From assembly GCA_001972305.1 (NCBI GenBank), contig BDDD01002853.1:67781-131780 (forward strand): 64,000 nt of DNA, in the 5' to 3' direction. This document shows positions 1 to 11,410 of the stretch, piece after piece. The position numbers and the translations under genes are program-made. A model generated the notes under the pieces. It worked only from the letters and a program-made list of their open reading frames with translations, was not told where the DNA came from and did no database searches. This DNA is from Cephalotus follicularis (Eukaryota > Streptophyta > Magnoliopsida > Oxalidales > Cephalotaceae). How positions within the stretch are numbered: the first letter of the stretch is position 1; the number at the start of each line of letters is the position of its first letter.

Positions 1-606
1 CAAATATGGAGCAGAATAGGATAGTTGTATAAATTTGGACTCATACTTAGCAACTGACATGCTCCCTTGAACCAGGTTAGAAAATCCAATGTCGCTTATG
101 TCTTTTTCATCCTAAAGGAATTACAGTGCATTGAACTCTGTCTGTAAAGTAATCGAAGAATGAGTTGTCCCGTTCCTCATCCAATCAACATTGACCATAA
201 CCCACCAATGCTCAGCTTCGACTAGTAGCATGTACACTTCCAAGACTAGCTTTTTATCATTGTCAATATTCATGTCTTGAAAGATCTTATGTAGATAAAG
301 AAGCCAAGACTCTTCTATAGAAGGATCTGGGAGTCCCAAGAAAGATGGTGGTTGTAACTTCATGAACTGATTCAAGGAACTATCTTTGCGTAGTCTACAT
401 TCCACTCTCGCAGCTCTGCGCCCCATGAGATTCGCCTTTTGTGCCTTGATAGCACACATCTGTCTCCATATCTCAAGATCAGCTCTTGGAGGTGGAGCAT
501 CAGGGTCATACTCAGGAAAGGTATTCTAGTACACTGACTCATCATCAACAACAAAAGGTGGAGCATTACGTCTACCTCCATAAGCACGTTTTCTTTTACC
601 ATCCAT
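1..606 (-). pseudogene. CHR0 gag fragment (Ty3/gypsy capsid domain), decayed
   Basis: Gag packages the element RNA into cytoplasmic virus-like particles. The frame opens at an ATG on the minus strand at 604-606, followed by a basic stretch (DGKRKRAYGGRR). The capsid-like core, about 270-120, contains the family pattern of a W-L-x2-L-x-K-I-F segment followed by a E-A-E-H-W-W motif. An in-frame TAG falls near 527 and a TAA at 121-123; gag-like sequence (MSVAKYESKF) continues in another register to base 1. It resembles the gag of CHR1 (37725-38599) more than that of TAT2. It is non-coding today. The assignment to gag is firm; the exact clade is not. Confidence 0.72.
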
Positions 607-704
607 TATCTACCTTATGAAAAAAAAAAGTTAGATTCATAGTAAGAATCATTCAATTGGACTTATCACTACAATTCAATACTTAACCTGGCAGGCAGAC
701 AATG

Positions 705-716
705 TCTCTAATACTA
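705..716 (-). other. Degenerate primer-binding site of CHR0
   Basis: The reverse complement reads TAGTATTAGAGA, three mismatches from the tRNA-iMet primer site TGGTATCAGAGC, and it abuts the LTR end at 719. Its position between LTR and gag is as expected. Confidence 0.5.
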
Positions 717-1502
717 ACCGTAACATCTCACGTCTAGGTAACAAATCCGAAGCGTTTCATACAATGTAAATACAGTCAATAACCAATAGTCGGGCCTAGG
801 AAGTGTATCAAAGTGTAGGATAATTTAAAATTTGTATACGAAGCATGCATCAGGCTTGAATGTAACAATAACAAACCGTACTGGTTATTACAAGCATAAA
901 TTAAGTACAACATCATCCATAATAATACAACAATAAGGTCTAAGAACTTCAATCTTAAATATACAGCAGCAACTAGAAGTCTCCGCAACTATCGGTCCCC
1001 ATTGTGTTACCTATACAAAAATAAATGTCGCATCCTAAATGATATGTTAGCCAAACAGCCAAGCAAATATATCCCCATGGGTGGATTATGCTATGAACAG
1101 GTAAGTTCTAGCATTGTCAATGTGTATGGTGTCAATATCTGTGATATCAATATGTGCAATATAAATGCGTACAATATTAATGTATGGCATGTGAATGCAT
1201 GAATGCCAGTTGTGATCTACAATTCGTATGTAACCGTCACATACCAACATATAGGAATGGGATCTAATTAATTAATCCTATCAATCATCTATAATGCAAT
1301 TGATAGTGGTGTATAAATACACTCAATAAGTTCCTATAGAGCATGTGACCTCAGGTTGTACAATGTCAATATCAATATCAATGTCAATATCGATAGCCTA
1401 ACCACGAAAGGTGGTCCTTCAAAAAAAGTGGCTAGATGGGTCTAGTTTTCTCAAATTCGCTAGACCCGATCAATTAAACCTACTTATTGACTGGTGTCAT
1501 CT

Positions 1503-1710
1503 AAGTACTTACGCAGTGATTGGTGCCAGTCTAAGCGTATACTTGGTGGTGGGTGCCATTCCGAGCGCATACATCAGTGGTAAGTGCCATTTGTGCGCAT
1601 ACTTGGTGGTAAGTGCCATACCAAGTGCAAACTCAAAGGTGAGGGTCACTAGAGTGCATACTCAACACTGAGAGTGACTAGAGCACATGCTCGATAGTAA
1701 GAGTCACCGG
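1503..1710. repeat. About 30-bp degenerate minisatellite in CHR0 LTR
   Basis: Roughly seven units built on ACTTGGTGGTAAGTGCCAT followed by an AGCGCAT-like end. The units drift from left to right, the last three changing to GAGAGTGACTAGAGCACAT. No coding potential is implied by the short open frame across it. Confidence 0.6.
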
Positions 1711-1974
1711 AGCATAGCAGCTCTGCCCGTAGGTGGCTCATTCAATAGCCCGAAGGTAGTGACAATCTAATCAGAGAGAAGGGCTAGACATTTAACCATC
1801 GCCTAGCATGCTAGACTAGAGTCACGACGTTTCTCTAATAGTAATGGTACAATACAATCAATCCATCAATCAATGTCAATAGTTAATAGGTGGTGAGTGT
1901 CTAACTAGAGGGAACAGATGGAGATTTAGCAATTTCCTAGCATGCCTGACTAGAGATCACTAAAGCACCTATGG

Positions 1975-2150
1975 TCACAATCAATCAATCAGTCAATCGA
2001 CGGAATACTCAATTATTCAATACAACGGGTCGATCAGTAGATGGATCATAGTCAAAAAAGTTAGTCAATCAATCCATCGGTCAATGAATCATTCGATCAA
2101 TCGTGTCAATTAATAGTGCAGTACAATCAATCGATCTACCAAAAAATCAC
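1975..2150. repeat. Cryptic CAAT/ATCA simple repeat
   Basis: Interspersed CAATCAATCAATC-type tetranucleotides run through this stretch of the CHR0 LTR. No gene is visible here. Confidence 0.5.
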
Positions 2151-3194
2151 GACCTGCCAAACCAAGATAGAAAAACTCTTTAAAAAGGTTTAAGTGATCT
2201 CAAGTGAAGTTCGGTCAAGCAGTCATTTTGAAAACGGATTAAAAATAATTTAAAAATATAAAGCAGGGCCCTTAAGCAGGGATGCTATTTAACAAGGCAT
2301 CGGTGCCTAGTGCCTTAGCTCAGTTTTGTAAAACAGACACTAAGCAGTGACGCCTTGGTTTAAGCGTCAGTGCATAGCCAGGCAGACAGCGCTTTGTGTC
2401 AATAGTTGACACTAAGAGTATCCCAGTATTAAACGACGACGCCAATCCAAGCCTCAGTGCTTTGGTCCGACATCCTCCAATATCAATATGTATCTAGTCT
2501 AAGCGGTGACGACGCTTAGACAAAACAGAAGCATGGTCTATTCTTGCCAAAGTTCCATTTTTCCATCCAATCTTTAGGTAAATCAATTTCCTTTAAATCC
2601 AAGGGTTTGTAAAGATTATTTAGGGTTTATAAATTAGTGGTTAACAATTTAGTTCATAAATTTTAACCCTAGATTAGATTCTAGGTCAAAACCATACAAA
2701 ACTCTAAAACTCTAATATTCATTCAATTCAATCAATTTTAGTCAATACAATCAATCAATAACAATTTATATGTGCATAATCTTAAGCATTTTAGGTAGAG
2801 AAATCTAGCAAAAGCTTTGAAGCTTTTGATGTTGATCAACCTGTCATAAAATGGAGGTTAGACTCAAGTCTAATGTTCTCCAATGGTTCCAAGCTTCAAC
2901 GATGGTGTAGATAGTGTAAGCACTGATCAAATCTTCCCTTTTTGTTTGCTGGTTGAATCAGCGGTTGAAAGGAGAAGAGGTGTGTGTGTGCAGTGAAGTT
3001 TTGTGAAGAAATAAAGATGGAGAGGGTGTTATACGGGTGAGAGAAGAGAGAATTGTGAGAGTTATATATGTTAGTGTTTGAGAGTTGACTTTTATAGCAA
3101 AATGGGTGGCCCAGAATGGTTTGTATCATGTGGTTATGAATAATCACATCCCCACACTCTGAAACTTAGATTAAATTATCCCGAGTAAGAATAA

Positions 3195-3420
3195 AGATTT
3201 GTATGCATATATCAATGATATGGGAATAAGTGTAAAGTACTCCAATCTAGTCAATAATAATACAGTATAATATGCTACAATACAATACATAGTTCAGGTC
3301 ATCACATCTCCCCTATGGTATGGGAATGAGTGTAAAGTACTCCACTATAGTCAATAACAATACAGTATAATATGGTACAATGTATACGGTAAAATACAAT
3401 ACATAGTTTGGATCGTTACA
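3195..3420. repeat. Tandem duplication at the U3 edge of CHR0 LTR
   Basis: Two copies of about 112 bp, each containing GTGTAAAGTACTCCA and ending in TCATCACA (3306) or TCGTTACA (3420). Each is followed by a pyrimidine run (TCTCCCCTATGG or TCTCCCATAGGG) whose complement looks like a polypurine tract. The duplication therefore seems to include the LTR edge. Confidence 0.6.
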
Positions 3421-3435
3421 TCTCCCATAGGGTAG

Positions 3436-3782
3436 AATGATTCCGAGAAGACTACAATGAAGAAGGCCTTAGAGCGAACCTTGACTTCGTTGATAAACAC
3501 CGTGAAGAGACTGCAAGGAGATTCACTCCCAATCAACAACAAACTTGACGTTACTACAACTATACGGTAAGAAACAAGGAATTCATAGTCAATGATTTAG
3601 TCTTCAGGAAGACCTCGGTATCAATGCCCAAGCTAGCGAAGGGGAAGTTAGCCCTGAACTGGGAACGATCGTATAAGGTGATGGGAGTTCTAGGAAGAGG
3701 AGCTTACAAGTTAGAAGACTTGGGAGGAAGACCAATACCGAGGACATGGAATTTGTTGAACCTCAAGAAGTACTTTCAGTAA
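3436..3782 (+). pseudogene. TAT1 integrase C-terminal domain
   Basis: Integrase joins element cDNA to chromosomal DNA in the nucleus. Only the C-terminal part remains: an N-L-D-F-V-D-K-H-R-E-E segment, a R-Y-Y-N segment, then the beta-strand-rich tail with V-N-D-L-V-F-R-K and G-K-L-A-L-N-W-E and the family's closing N-L-K-K-Y-F-Q followed by TAA (3780-3782). The Tat-type tail lacks a chromodomain. An in-frame TGA lies at 3546-3548. The upstream DDE core is missing because CHR0 was inserted at 3420. Confidence 0.78.
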
Positions 3783-3909
3783 ATAGCTAAGTCTTCCAAT
3801 TATAACCTTCAAATGAATAAACATGTTGGCTTACTAGCAATTCTGGTGTTTTTTACTTTAAGCATTTTTTACGTTTGAAGTTGGACTTAAACCTTAAAGG
3901 TAATTGAGA

Positions 3910-4490
3910 GGAAGACTTTGGTTCAGATCTCATCTCTATCCGAGTTGTCTTTGTTGTTTTGAGGTTCTCGGTTAGACTTACAAAAGTACCAAAACTGAGA
4001 CATCGAGGAAGACTTTGTTTGAGATCTTGTTTTCATCCAAGTTCTCTTTGTCATCCTGCAATGCTCGATTAGGCTTTGAAAAGTCCCAAAACTGAGACAC
4101 CAAGGAAGACTTTGTTTAAGACCTAGTTTTCATCCGAGTTATCTTCGTTATCCTGCAATGCTCGGTTAGACTTACAAGAGTCCCAAAACTGAGACACCAA
4201 GGAAGACTTTGTTTGAGACCTCATTTTCATCCGAATTCTCTTCGTTATCCTGCAATGCTCAGTTAGACTTACAAAAGTCCAAAAATTGAGACACCGAGGA
4301 AGACTTTTGAGATCTCATTTTCATCCGAGTTCTCTTCATTATCCCGCAATGCTCGGTTAGAATTATAAAGGTCCTAAAAGCAAGGGCTTGAGGAAGGTCC
4401 TTTTTTTTAGATCTCATTTTTTATCAAAGTTCTCTACTTTGTTTTATAGCGCTCGGCCATGATTACTGAGGCACTAGGAACTGAGACATT
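3910..4490. repeat. 97-bp tandem repeat x6 in TAT1 3' region
   Basis: Units begin with GGAAGACTTT at 3910, 4007, 4104, 4201 and 4298 (exact 97-bp spacing), with a diverged sixth unit at 4392. Each carries ATCCGAGTTCTCTTCGTTAT, then GCAATGCTCGGTTAGAC and AAAACTGAGACACC. The array lies between the integrase stop and the antisense gene. Similar wording (ATCCGAGTTC, ATGCTCGG) recurs in the 83-bp repeats on the far side at 56570-57010. Confidence 0.85.
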
Positions 4491-4690
4491 GGAGTTGGTT
4501 AAAAATAATGGAAACAACACTAAAAATGAAAAACAACAGAGGGAACAACACACATTTCATTAAACAAACGAAAAGAGTGCGTGAGGGGGGCCATTGGCCA
4601 GATTACATCATCAAAAGAAAAAAAACTAAGACCCAATAGGAGGAAGGAGGGTCTTAAGGAGGGATGATCTTACCACTCTTATCCATCACA
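4491..4690. other. TAT1 spacer, no gene seen
   Basis: Unique spacer between the 97-bp repeats and the 3' end of the antisense gene, with purine-rich runs. No reading frame or repeat was recognised. Confidence 0.4.
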
Positions 4691-5307
4691 TCTTAAGAGG
4701 TTATCACACCCAAAGCATCTTTGCCTGAGGGGAGGATCTCTGGTATCAGTGCCCTTCTCAAAAGGATCGTCCTCAACCTCCATGCAGTCCTCGAGGAAGG
4801 TCTCCCCCTCACTGGCTTTCTTTTCCCTTTCCATGTAGAGTCTAAGGGCTGCCATTTGTCAATTCCTCCCAAGTCCAGACCGGGATGATTCTTTTCAACA
4901 AGCTCAAGGATCAAAGAAACCCTATGGTCAAAAAAGGCACTCCCACAATTGTTGACCTTGTTCTTGAAGCCATGAGACTCCAAATACTATTCCAGGGCCA
5001 CAGCTCGAATTCCATCTTAGCGACCTTCTTGGCCAGCTCAGCCACCTCCTCGTGGACAACATCCCAATCTCTCAAGATGGAGTCTTTTTGTGCACGACGG
5101 AGTTCTAGTTCCTTCTTCACTTTCTCCCACCAAGCAGTTGCTAAATTCTCGACCAATTTAGACTCAATCAGGTCGGTGATAGTTTTTGCCAGCTTCTCAT
5201 TAGCTTTTCCCAGCTTGGCCTCAGCATGGACTTTCTCTCTTCTTCCCCCATTCATTTTTCCACCAAGGTCTTGAAGTCATCCTGGAGAACGATTAAGAGT
5301 TGAGAGG

Positions 5308-5386
5308 CCTACATAGAAGAAACCTTGATTAATATGTGAGGAAGAATAGAAACTTAATTTTTTTTCTCCAAGTATAGAAACTTACA
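5308..5386 (-). other. Possible second intron in the antisense gene
   Basis: On the minus strand a perfect GTAAGT donor at about 5386 and a CTTCTATGTAG acceptor at about 5308 enclose an AT-rich run. The exon after it opens into A-S-Q-L-L-I-V-L-Q-D-D-F-K-T-L. The joint is off by one nucleotide, which may be decay or a wrong donor. Confidence 0.35.
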
Positions 5387-5845
5387 ATATGGAATGATGG
5401 ACGAGACCTGCACAGAGCTGGGAGATGGTTTGATCATCCTCAAAGATTCGATAATCCTCGGGGAGGAGTAACCCCTTGGCTAGATTGATGGACATCCCCG
5501 GTCTCCAAGAAGTCGACCCCTCGATAATCTCGTCATTAAGGATTAAGGGAAAGCTACTCCCAAAGTCAGACATGTGGGCCTTACCCTTCTTCCCTGGCCT
5601 CTCGGTCTCGACCCTCGTATCATCAGCCCTTCCATCTACACCCTCCTCAGTCTTCGGCCTCTTATGGCCCAAGGCTATGGGGTTTTAGGGAAGATCCATC
5701 CTAGAAACCAAAGTGATCAAACCAGTAGCAGACTTCTCCTTCTCGCCAAAGAGGTTTTGGGGGTTGGCCCTCTTCTTTATCTTTTTCGAAGACGGATTCT
5801 TATAAGGCATAGTCATCAACCTCTTTGGGTCCAACATTTTTATAG

Positions 5846-5914
5846 CTGCAAAAGAAAAAAGCCCAATAAATATTAGATATAAAAGTAATATGATCGAGAA
5901 GGAAGAACATTTAC
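5846..5914 (-). other. Probable 69-nt intron in the antisense gene
   Basis: On the minus strand a GTAAATG donor (5914) and a pyrimidine-rich TTTTTTCTTTTGCAG acceptor (5846) bound an AT-rich 69-nt segment. Removing it keeps the downstream lysine-rich frame. Because 69 is a multiple of three, the frame also reads through, so splicing is inferred from the signals only. Confidence 0.5.
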
Positions 5915-6456
5915 CAGTATGCCTTGTGGGTACCGAGACCAGACTCAAATCCAAGATAGAGATGTTGTCCTCCTCAAGAAAGGTCATGATATGAGTGGGG
6001 GGAAGTCGGCCAGGGCGAGGACAATAGAAGGTGGTCAAAATCGTTGGTAGTGTTGTATTTCTTCCATGGGGAGGCTCGAGTCCACCCTGGGACGTTTATC
6101 GCATAAAAATAGAAGTTCTTGCAATTCTTGATGGAGTATAAAAGCTTGTCGAATAAAGGACTTATCTTTGGCCTCTTTTTGAAATAGTACCATCATCCAT
6201 CTTTGTTTGGATGCCTGGAAACGTAAAAAAGTAACAGAAAACCGGCATATCTGGATCCACATCGGCAATTTTACAAAAGCAGAGGAAGCCAGTCACTATC
6301 CTCCAGGAATTCAGGACGAGTTGACACGGATGAAGTTGGTAGGATTTAAGCACTTCAAAAACAAAGGGATGAATAAGGAACTAGAGGCCCGACTTGAGGG
6401 CATCCGCATAACAAGGGAAGATGCCCTAGGTAAGCTCGATTGACCCATGGTTCCTC

Positions 6457-7667
6457 TGTTAGATATGTGCACTAAAAGCTAATTTCATTACTATAATAAG
6501 CTACTGTACTTAAACAATCATGTTCATTATATATATATCATAGAATGTATCTTCTGAAGGCATTATATTTTTTTAAGTATTTATTCTATTAATAATAAAG
6601 AATGTCCATAGAATAGAGATTAAGGACTAAGACCATGATATGACCATGCAGTGAGACATACTACCTCAAGCAGCTCTTTTCTTAAATACTCCTAGTCATA
6701 GGATTACTTACACCGGACATAAGTGATCTAGATAGACTAGCATGTACGTACCCAGCTTGTTGAAGAGAATGATTGGTCTCATGGTCATTTGTGTTGATGT
6801 CACTATGAGTAGTATACGAGTGCTCATTAGAGAATGAGTTCACTGAGGTGACTCGCAAGAACATCTTTATGGAGTTTTAGATACTTGTCAATCAGAAGTT
6901 CTTTTATTGCAGTCGTGCAAGTGGTCCTTAGACTTAGGCCATCATTGATATCTTGTGCACATGATATCATACTTTGATAGTACTTATATGCGTCTTCGTC
7001 GAAGCATATACAAATGCTCATTGTATGTGATAGAATGTGTACGGAGATATATAAATGAGCAAGAAGGAATCCACCACTCTCACTAAAGGGAGTGCATGCT
7101 CAATGTGATATATTTAAGTGTTAACTCAAAATCCTTGGACAAGATACATCGTGCATAGAATGAATTCTAATGCACATGATGAATAATTAGAAAGGAGTTT
7201 TAATTATTTCATCAGAGTTAACATCCTTAAGATCTGCCACATATGATTGGACTATTATGGTTTGACAATTTATCCATACCCTAGGTCCAATTGGAGGAAG
7301 CACGATGGAAAGATTTGATTGCACATGTAGCTGTAACTTAAAAGTTCAAACAAACCAAATTATATGGGTTAAGATATGCATTCATAAATGTTATATCTAA
7401 TCAATGGGAAACTCTGAGATCGAATCAATTAGTGAATTGATACATCTTACGAAAAGGGACAACTAAAAGGGTTTAATTTGTCGTATAAGTCGAAAAGGTG
7501 CCAACTTGATTAGAATCGTCTAATCATATTAATTGTAACTATTATAATTTCATCATACTGTCAGATAAATACTAAACCTTAAGAGTTACGCAACTGAAAT
7601 GATTTAAAAGGCTTTAAATGGATGAGGGCCAAAATTTACATGAGTTAATTAGCTCATGTGATTAATT
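6457..7667 (+). repeat. COP1 left arm, non-coding
   Basis: AT-rich LTR-like sequence from TGTTAGATATG to the SOLO-A insertion. No gene, repeat array or primer site is visible. Short open frames here lack any recognisable domain. Confidence 0.55.
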
Positions 7668-10600
7668 TGTAATGACCCACATTAATTTTGGGTAAATTGA
7701 TGTTTGGGCTTGGGGGAAATTTTTTTATCTTTTCTCCTTGGTTGTGGTTGGTTTGGGTTCTTTTCTTGGATAATGTTAGTTTGGCTTGGGCTTGGTGGAG
7801 GCCCAATGGTTGTTATGGATTAAGAGATAAGATATATTTGTTTGGTGTTGGGATATGTGCAAAGCTTGCTTAGGAAGCTTGGCAGTTGGCTTTCGGCAGA
7901 TGTCATATCCATCATCTCACGCCTGAAGAAGCATTTGGGAGAGTGAGCTTTCATCTTTCATATTTCTTCTTCGTCTTTCTTTTGAAGCTTTGATCGTTGT
8001 TTGAGGTTGGGACTTTCTTTCACCCGTCTACGCGTCCAGCAGGTGAGTGTCCTCCTCAGTAAGTTTTGGTGCATCGCATGGTTGGTGCAGGCACGTTCTT
8101 TGAGGTTGAGGAAGAGCTTCGCCTTCGTTTCATGGATGTATGTGGTTCATGCATAGCTTCAGAGATGTTGTTCATGGTAGCTATGCGTTGTTGTGTGTTG
8201 ATCTTGCGGAGGAGGATCTAGGCACGAAGTCTGTACAACAAGGAAGCTAGTTGGAGAAGCTACTGATACTAGTGAGTGGGATGTTCTTGTTTCTATCAAT
8301 TGATAACTGAGAGTTTATTGTTTATATGCCCTTCCATGATATTATGTTTGACTAGGATTTCTTCTCCTGTGATCTTGTTGATATTGTATGTGAATACTAT
8401 TGTTTTCGAGCTGAGGGCTCAATGCCTGGGTTGAACTTGTTGTTTCCCATTTATGTTTAAGTATTCATGCTTTATTTGGTATCATGTGTTGTTATCCTCA
8501 GGTACTGGTTACTAGTTACTGGTTACTGGTTACTTGGTTATGTATGAGACTTGTTGTGGCTGATGGAGGAGTGGGCATTCGATCCTAATTGCATTCAGCA
8601 GTGCCATTGTCTATGATGAGCTGTTGAGTGTGACTGTGCCTGGGTTCCATACCCGGATCTGCTTATTTCATTGGTCTATGATGGAATGACGTGTGAGGGC
8701 AGTCATGGATCCGCTATCTTCTCTGGTCAGGCCATAATGGAGTCCTTGGGCATGAGATTGCCGGCTAGAGATGCTCTAAGTGGTGATACACTTACCTCTG
8801 AGCCGATGTTCTCCTCTGTCATCTTGTCAAGGGTGGAGCTGAGCAGTGATTCGCGGGCCCCTTGGACAATACTAACGCTATATGATTGCTGACGATGTAG
8901 CTTCTCGATCGAGGTTCTCCTAGTGTAATGCTGAGCTCGTGATTGCCGATGGGGGTGGGCTTGCGTAGCCCCTCGATTGATGTTCATGGGGTGAGGTGCG
9001 CCAACGTGTGATTGCCGGGGAAGGAGTGCTTGCGTAGCCCTTCTACCGATGTTCATGCTGTACTTTGGAAGTGGGTATCTATATGCGTATATAAGGGATG
9101 TGTACAGTCCTGTAGCCCATGACCGCGTTGATGGAACGTTAACGGAGTTGTTATTTGTGCTTGCCGAGGCGGTTCCGGCTATGGAAGTGTGTGAGTTTGA
9201 TGTGTGCATGTGCATGTGTGGAATGTGCTTGTGATTGATATAGTACCAGTAGTCCCCTTGATAATTGTTGATCCTTAGAGTTGATCTTTTGTTGAACCTT
9301 GGATCTCTGGCATGTTCTGACATATAACCTATTGTTTATCTTATTTCCTTGAGGTCGGTCATTGAGTTGGTAGCTCAGATGTCTCCTCGGGTTTTCCTTT
9401 TTATCGATATCCTTGTATATTTTCACCTCTGCCTTGTTTTGTTGAGCAAGGGATATGGGTTGTCCTTGGCCCAGTTGGGGCAGGGCACGTTTCACCTTGG
9501 CTCTTGGCACCCCGGTGGAAGTGGGTTTGCCTAGGATATTCCTTGATCTTACTCACTAGTCAGTTGGACTAATCCCCTCTCAGTTTTGTGTGCAGAGGGA
9601 GCGGGATAGCAGGGTTCTTGAGATCCACTAAGAACAGCATGTTGAAAGAGGTAGACGCCGGACGCAACACCTTAGGGTGGCTCTTAGGCCACGGGCACCT
9701 TCATGCATTTTGGGACATTCATGGGGTTTTTGTATAGACTTGTTGATGTCTATGTGTTGTAAAACATTCTTTTGTAACATGTATATGTTTTCTTGGATGT
9801 TGTGGGTCCTCCGCATTTTGCCCGGGACCGTATATAATTCACTTGTTGTTTTATATACTTTGTTGTTATGAGCTGTTTTCCCAGCCCTGACGCTGTTTAT
9901 GCTAAGTCTTTGGGAGTGGAGGGACAACGTATGAGTTCGGGGGTTGTTTGACCTTGGGTAGAGGAGCATGTCTCCCCAGCCCTGGCCTTGGTGAAACTTC
10001 AGTGTTTCTCCCCGGGGCCTTTTACGCGTGGCACCTCTGCTGAGATGCCGGGGGAGGGTGGCTATGCTCATGGTTACTCAAACCTTAGGTTGACTTCGCA
10101 GCTCGGGTTGGTTGACCCTAAGCTGGGGCCTAGTGGCGTCCCCAGGTGTTGTCCCCGGGCATGCCCGTAGGCGTTAAGTGGGAGTAAGCAGTTTTCCTTA
10201 GTTTTGCCCGACCTCCCGACCTCGGACCAGCTCGGCCCCTGGAGAAGTTTTGGTGGGTGAGCCCTGGTGGATCCCCTGGGTACCTGGCCGGGGTGAGATT
10301 CCATCTCTTTAGTGTAAGTTGAGCATTTGGGGGACCTCGGGTGATGGTCCCATGTTTGGCGTTTGTCCCCGGGCCCTTGTGTTGATCCCAGGATTAGCTT
10401 ATGTTAAACGTTGTCATTTTCTTGTGCCCGGGCATAACCTTGTTTGTATGGGTCATGGCCTAGGGAGGACATGCCTGGGGAGGACATGTCCGAAGTTAGT
10501 CGTCCAATGAGGACATGCCCGAGGATGGCTCATCCGGGGAAGGCATGTCTTAGGATGGAGGTGAAGGCCTGGCTTGTGATACGTCATGTTGTGTTGGTTG

Positions 10601-10970
10601 GTGTTGGCATCCCCTGCCCACCCCAGGCAAGATGTAGTGTTACGTTCTCTACCCTAGCTCCCTCCCCTGGCATGTTCCTTTAGTGGAACGGTGCGTTTGG
10701 GCAGTGGTTGCTGTGTGTGTCCCCTTTAGTTAAATTGTGAGTTTTGGGAATGGTTTTATGTATGGGTTATTTACACTTTTGCCATTCCTTCTTTGTCCCT
10801 TCTCTGCAGTGTGTTTGGCCTGGGGAGCGTGGCTCTCCTCGGCAGCGTGCCTGCCCTAGCCGTAGCGTTAGCCTTTGTTTGTTGGGGTTTTGGTTAGGGA
10901 TCCAGGTGGGGGATCCTTCCACCTGGGACGGCCGTCCTCGGGCGGGGGTGATCGAGAACGGGGCATGCCA
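7668..10970 (+). mobile_element. SOLO-A: solo LTR, Ty3/gypsy-like, TSD TAATT
   Basis: A 3.3-kb single LTR beginning TGTAATGACCCAC and ending ACGGGGCATGCCA, flanked by TAATT at 7663-7667 and 10971-10975. No gag, pol or primer site lies inside. The 3' half is GC-rich, with repeated GGACATGCCCGAGGA-like units near 10465-10560. The TGTAATGACCC start is typical of chromovirus LTRs. Long open frames here (e.g. 8727-9323 on the minus strand) have no domain and are chance. Confidence 0.8.
10465..10560. repeat. Short degenerate array of GGACATGCC units in SOLO-A
   Basis: Four imperfect units around GAGGACATGCC or GGCATGTC. Similar units (GATGCCCGGGGTGACATG) occur in SOLO-B at 41010-41110. Confidence 0.5.
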
Positions 10971-10994
10971 TAATTGGTTTGGGATCAATTGTTG

Positions 10995-11279
10995 TGTCCC
11001 GCCCCGAACCGTAGGATGGGACCCACGACCTAACACGTGGCATACCATACAATTAATTATCAATCCGTAAATCTAACCATCATAAAAATTTAAAGCTTAA
11101 ATTCATAATCTTATATGAGGGTATAAATTCCAAATAAAACATGTGGATAAGCCCAAAACATACAATAATGTCTCAAGGAATCTCTGTCATAAGCCGGCAG
11201 GTCATATAAATACATCATCCTTACTTGCTATACTGCTCTTCAAAACTGCACTACCGAGGAGAAGAACTTGTACTGTTCT
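10995..11279 (-). repeat. CHR1 3' LTR, surviving 285 bp
   Basis: Aligns with 38725-39004, for example AAAATTTAAAGCTTAAATTC and CTATACTG...CACTACCGAGGAGAAG. It stops at GTTCT (11275-11279), where CHR2 begins; the corresponding 5' LTR reads straight through GTTCTTCTATC. The remainder of this LTR was lost in the 26152 deletion. Confidence 0.82.
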
Positions 11280-11410
11280 TGTAACACCCCCGATTCGGAG
11301 GGAGTCGTCACGGGTCCTAATCCTAAACTATTCATAACCGATCTTATAGTATGGCTCAATTATATCATTTTTACCAAATTATAACTTAGCATATATTCAT
11401 ATTTAACTAT

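Larger units (their letters stand above)
1..3420 (-). mobile_element. CHR0: 5' part of a minus-strand Ty3/gypsy element (gag fragment + 5' LTR)
   Basis: Reading on the minus strand there is an LTR (3420 down to 719), a degenerate primer-binding site (705-716) and a gag reading frame running off the window. The LTR ends next to integrase codons of TAT1 (from 3436), so CHR0 interrupted that gene. The other end lies outside the window, so no TSD can be tested. Many stops and the mutated LTR end (CG instead of TG at 719) indicate an old copy. Confidence 0.75.
719..3420 (-). repeat. CHR0 5' LTR (about 2.7 kb)
   Basis: On the plus strand it runs from (C)GTAACATCTCACG to GATCGTTACA, the inverted TG...CA ends of an LTR read on the minus strand. 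A minus-strand TATA box lies at about 3089-3097 (CTATAAAAG). The LTR holds a degenerate 30-bp minisatellite (1503-1710), an ATCA/CAAT-rich stretch (1975-2150) and a terminal tandem duplication (3195-3420). Confidence 0.65.
4693..6456 (-). pseudogene. TAT1 antisense accessory gene, main part (Transposase_28-like)
   Basis: This gene runs opposite to gag-pol. Read on the minus strand from 6456, it enters a segment with PCYADALKSGL, HPFVFEVLKSYQL and LNSWRIVTGFLCFC (6390-6260), which matches the plant 'putative gypsy type transposon' domain (Pfam Transposase_28) as I know it. A basic K/R-rich stretch follows (5730-5800, K-K-I-K-K-R), then a linker. A helical K/E-rich segment at 4990-5250 (KANEKLAKTITDLIESK, ELAKKVAKMEFEL) is likely a coiled coil. 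Stops and at least one frameshift break it. The product's role is unknown; in Grande the comparable gene encodes a nuclear protein. The N-terminal part lies at 55856-56079, beyond the COP1 insertion. Confidence 0.68.

Noticed and set aside
8727..9323. 198-codon minus-strand frame
   Set aside because: It lies in the SOLO-A LTR, has no recognisable domain and overlaps other chance frames on both strands.
8275..10989. A separate insertion starting near 8275
   Set aside because: No TSD was found, and the exact TAATT pair at 7663 and 10971 explains the whole block as one LTR.
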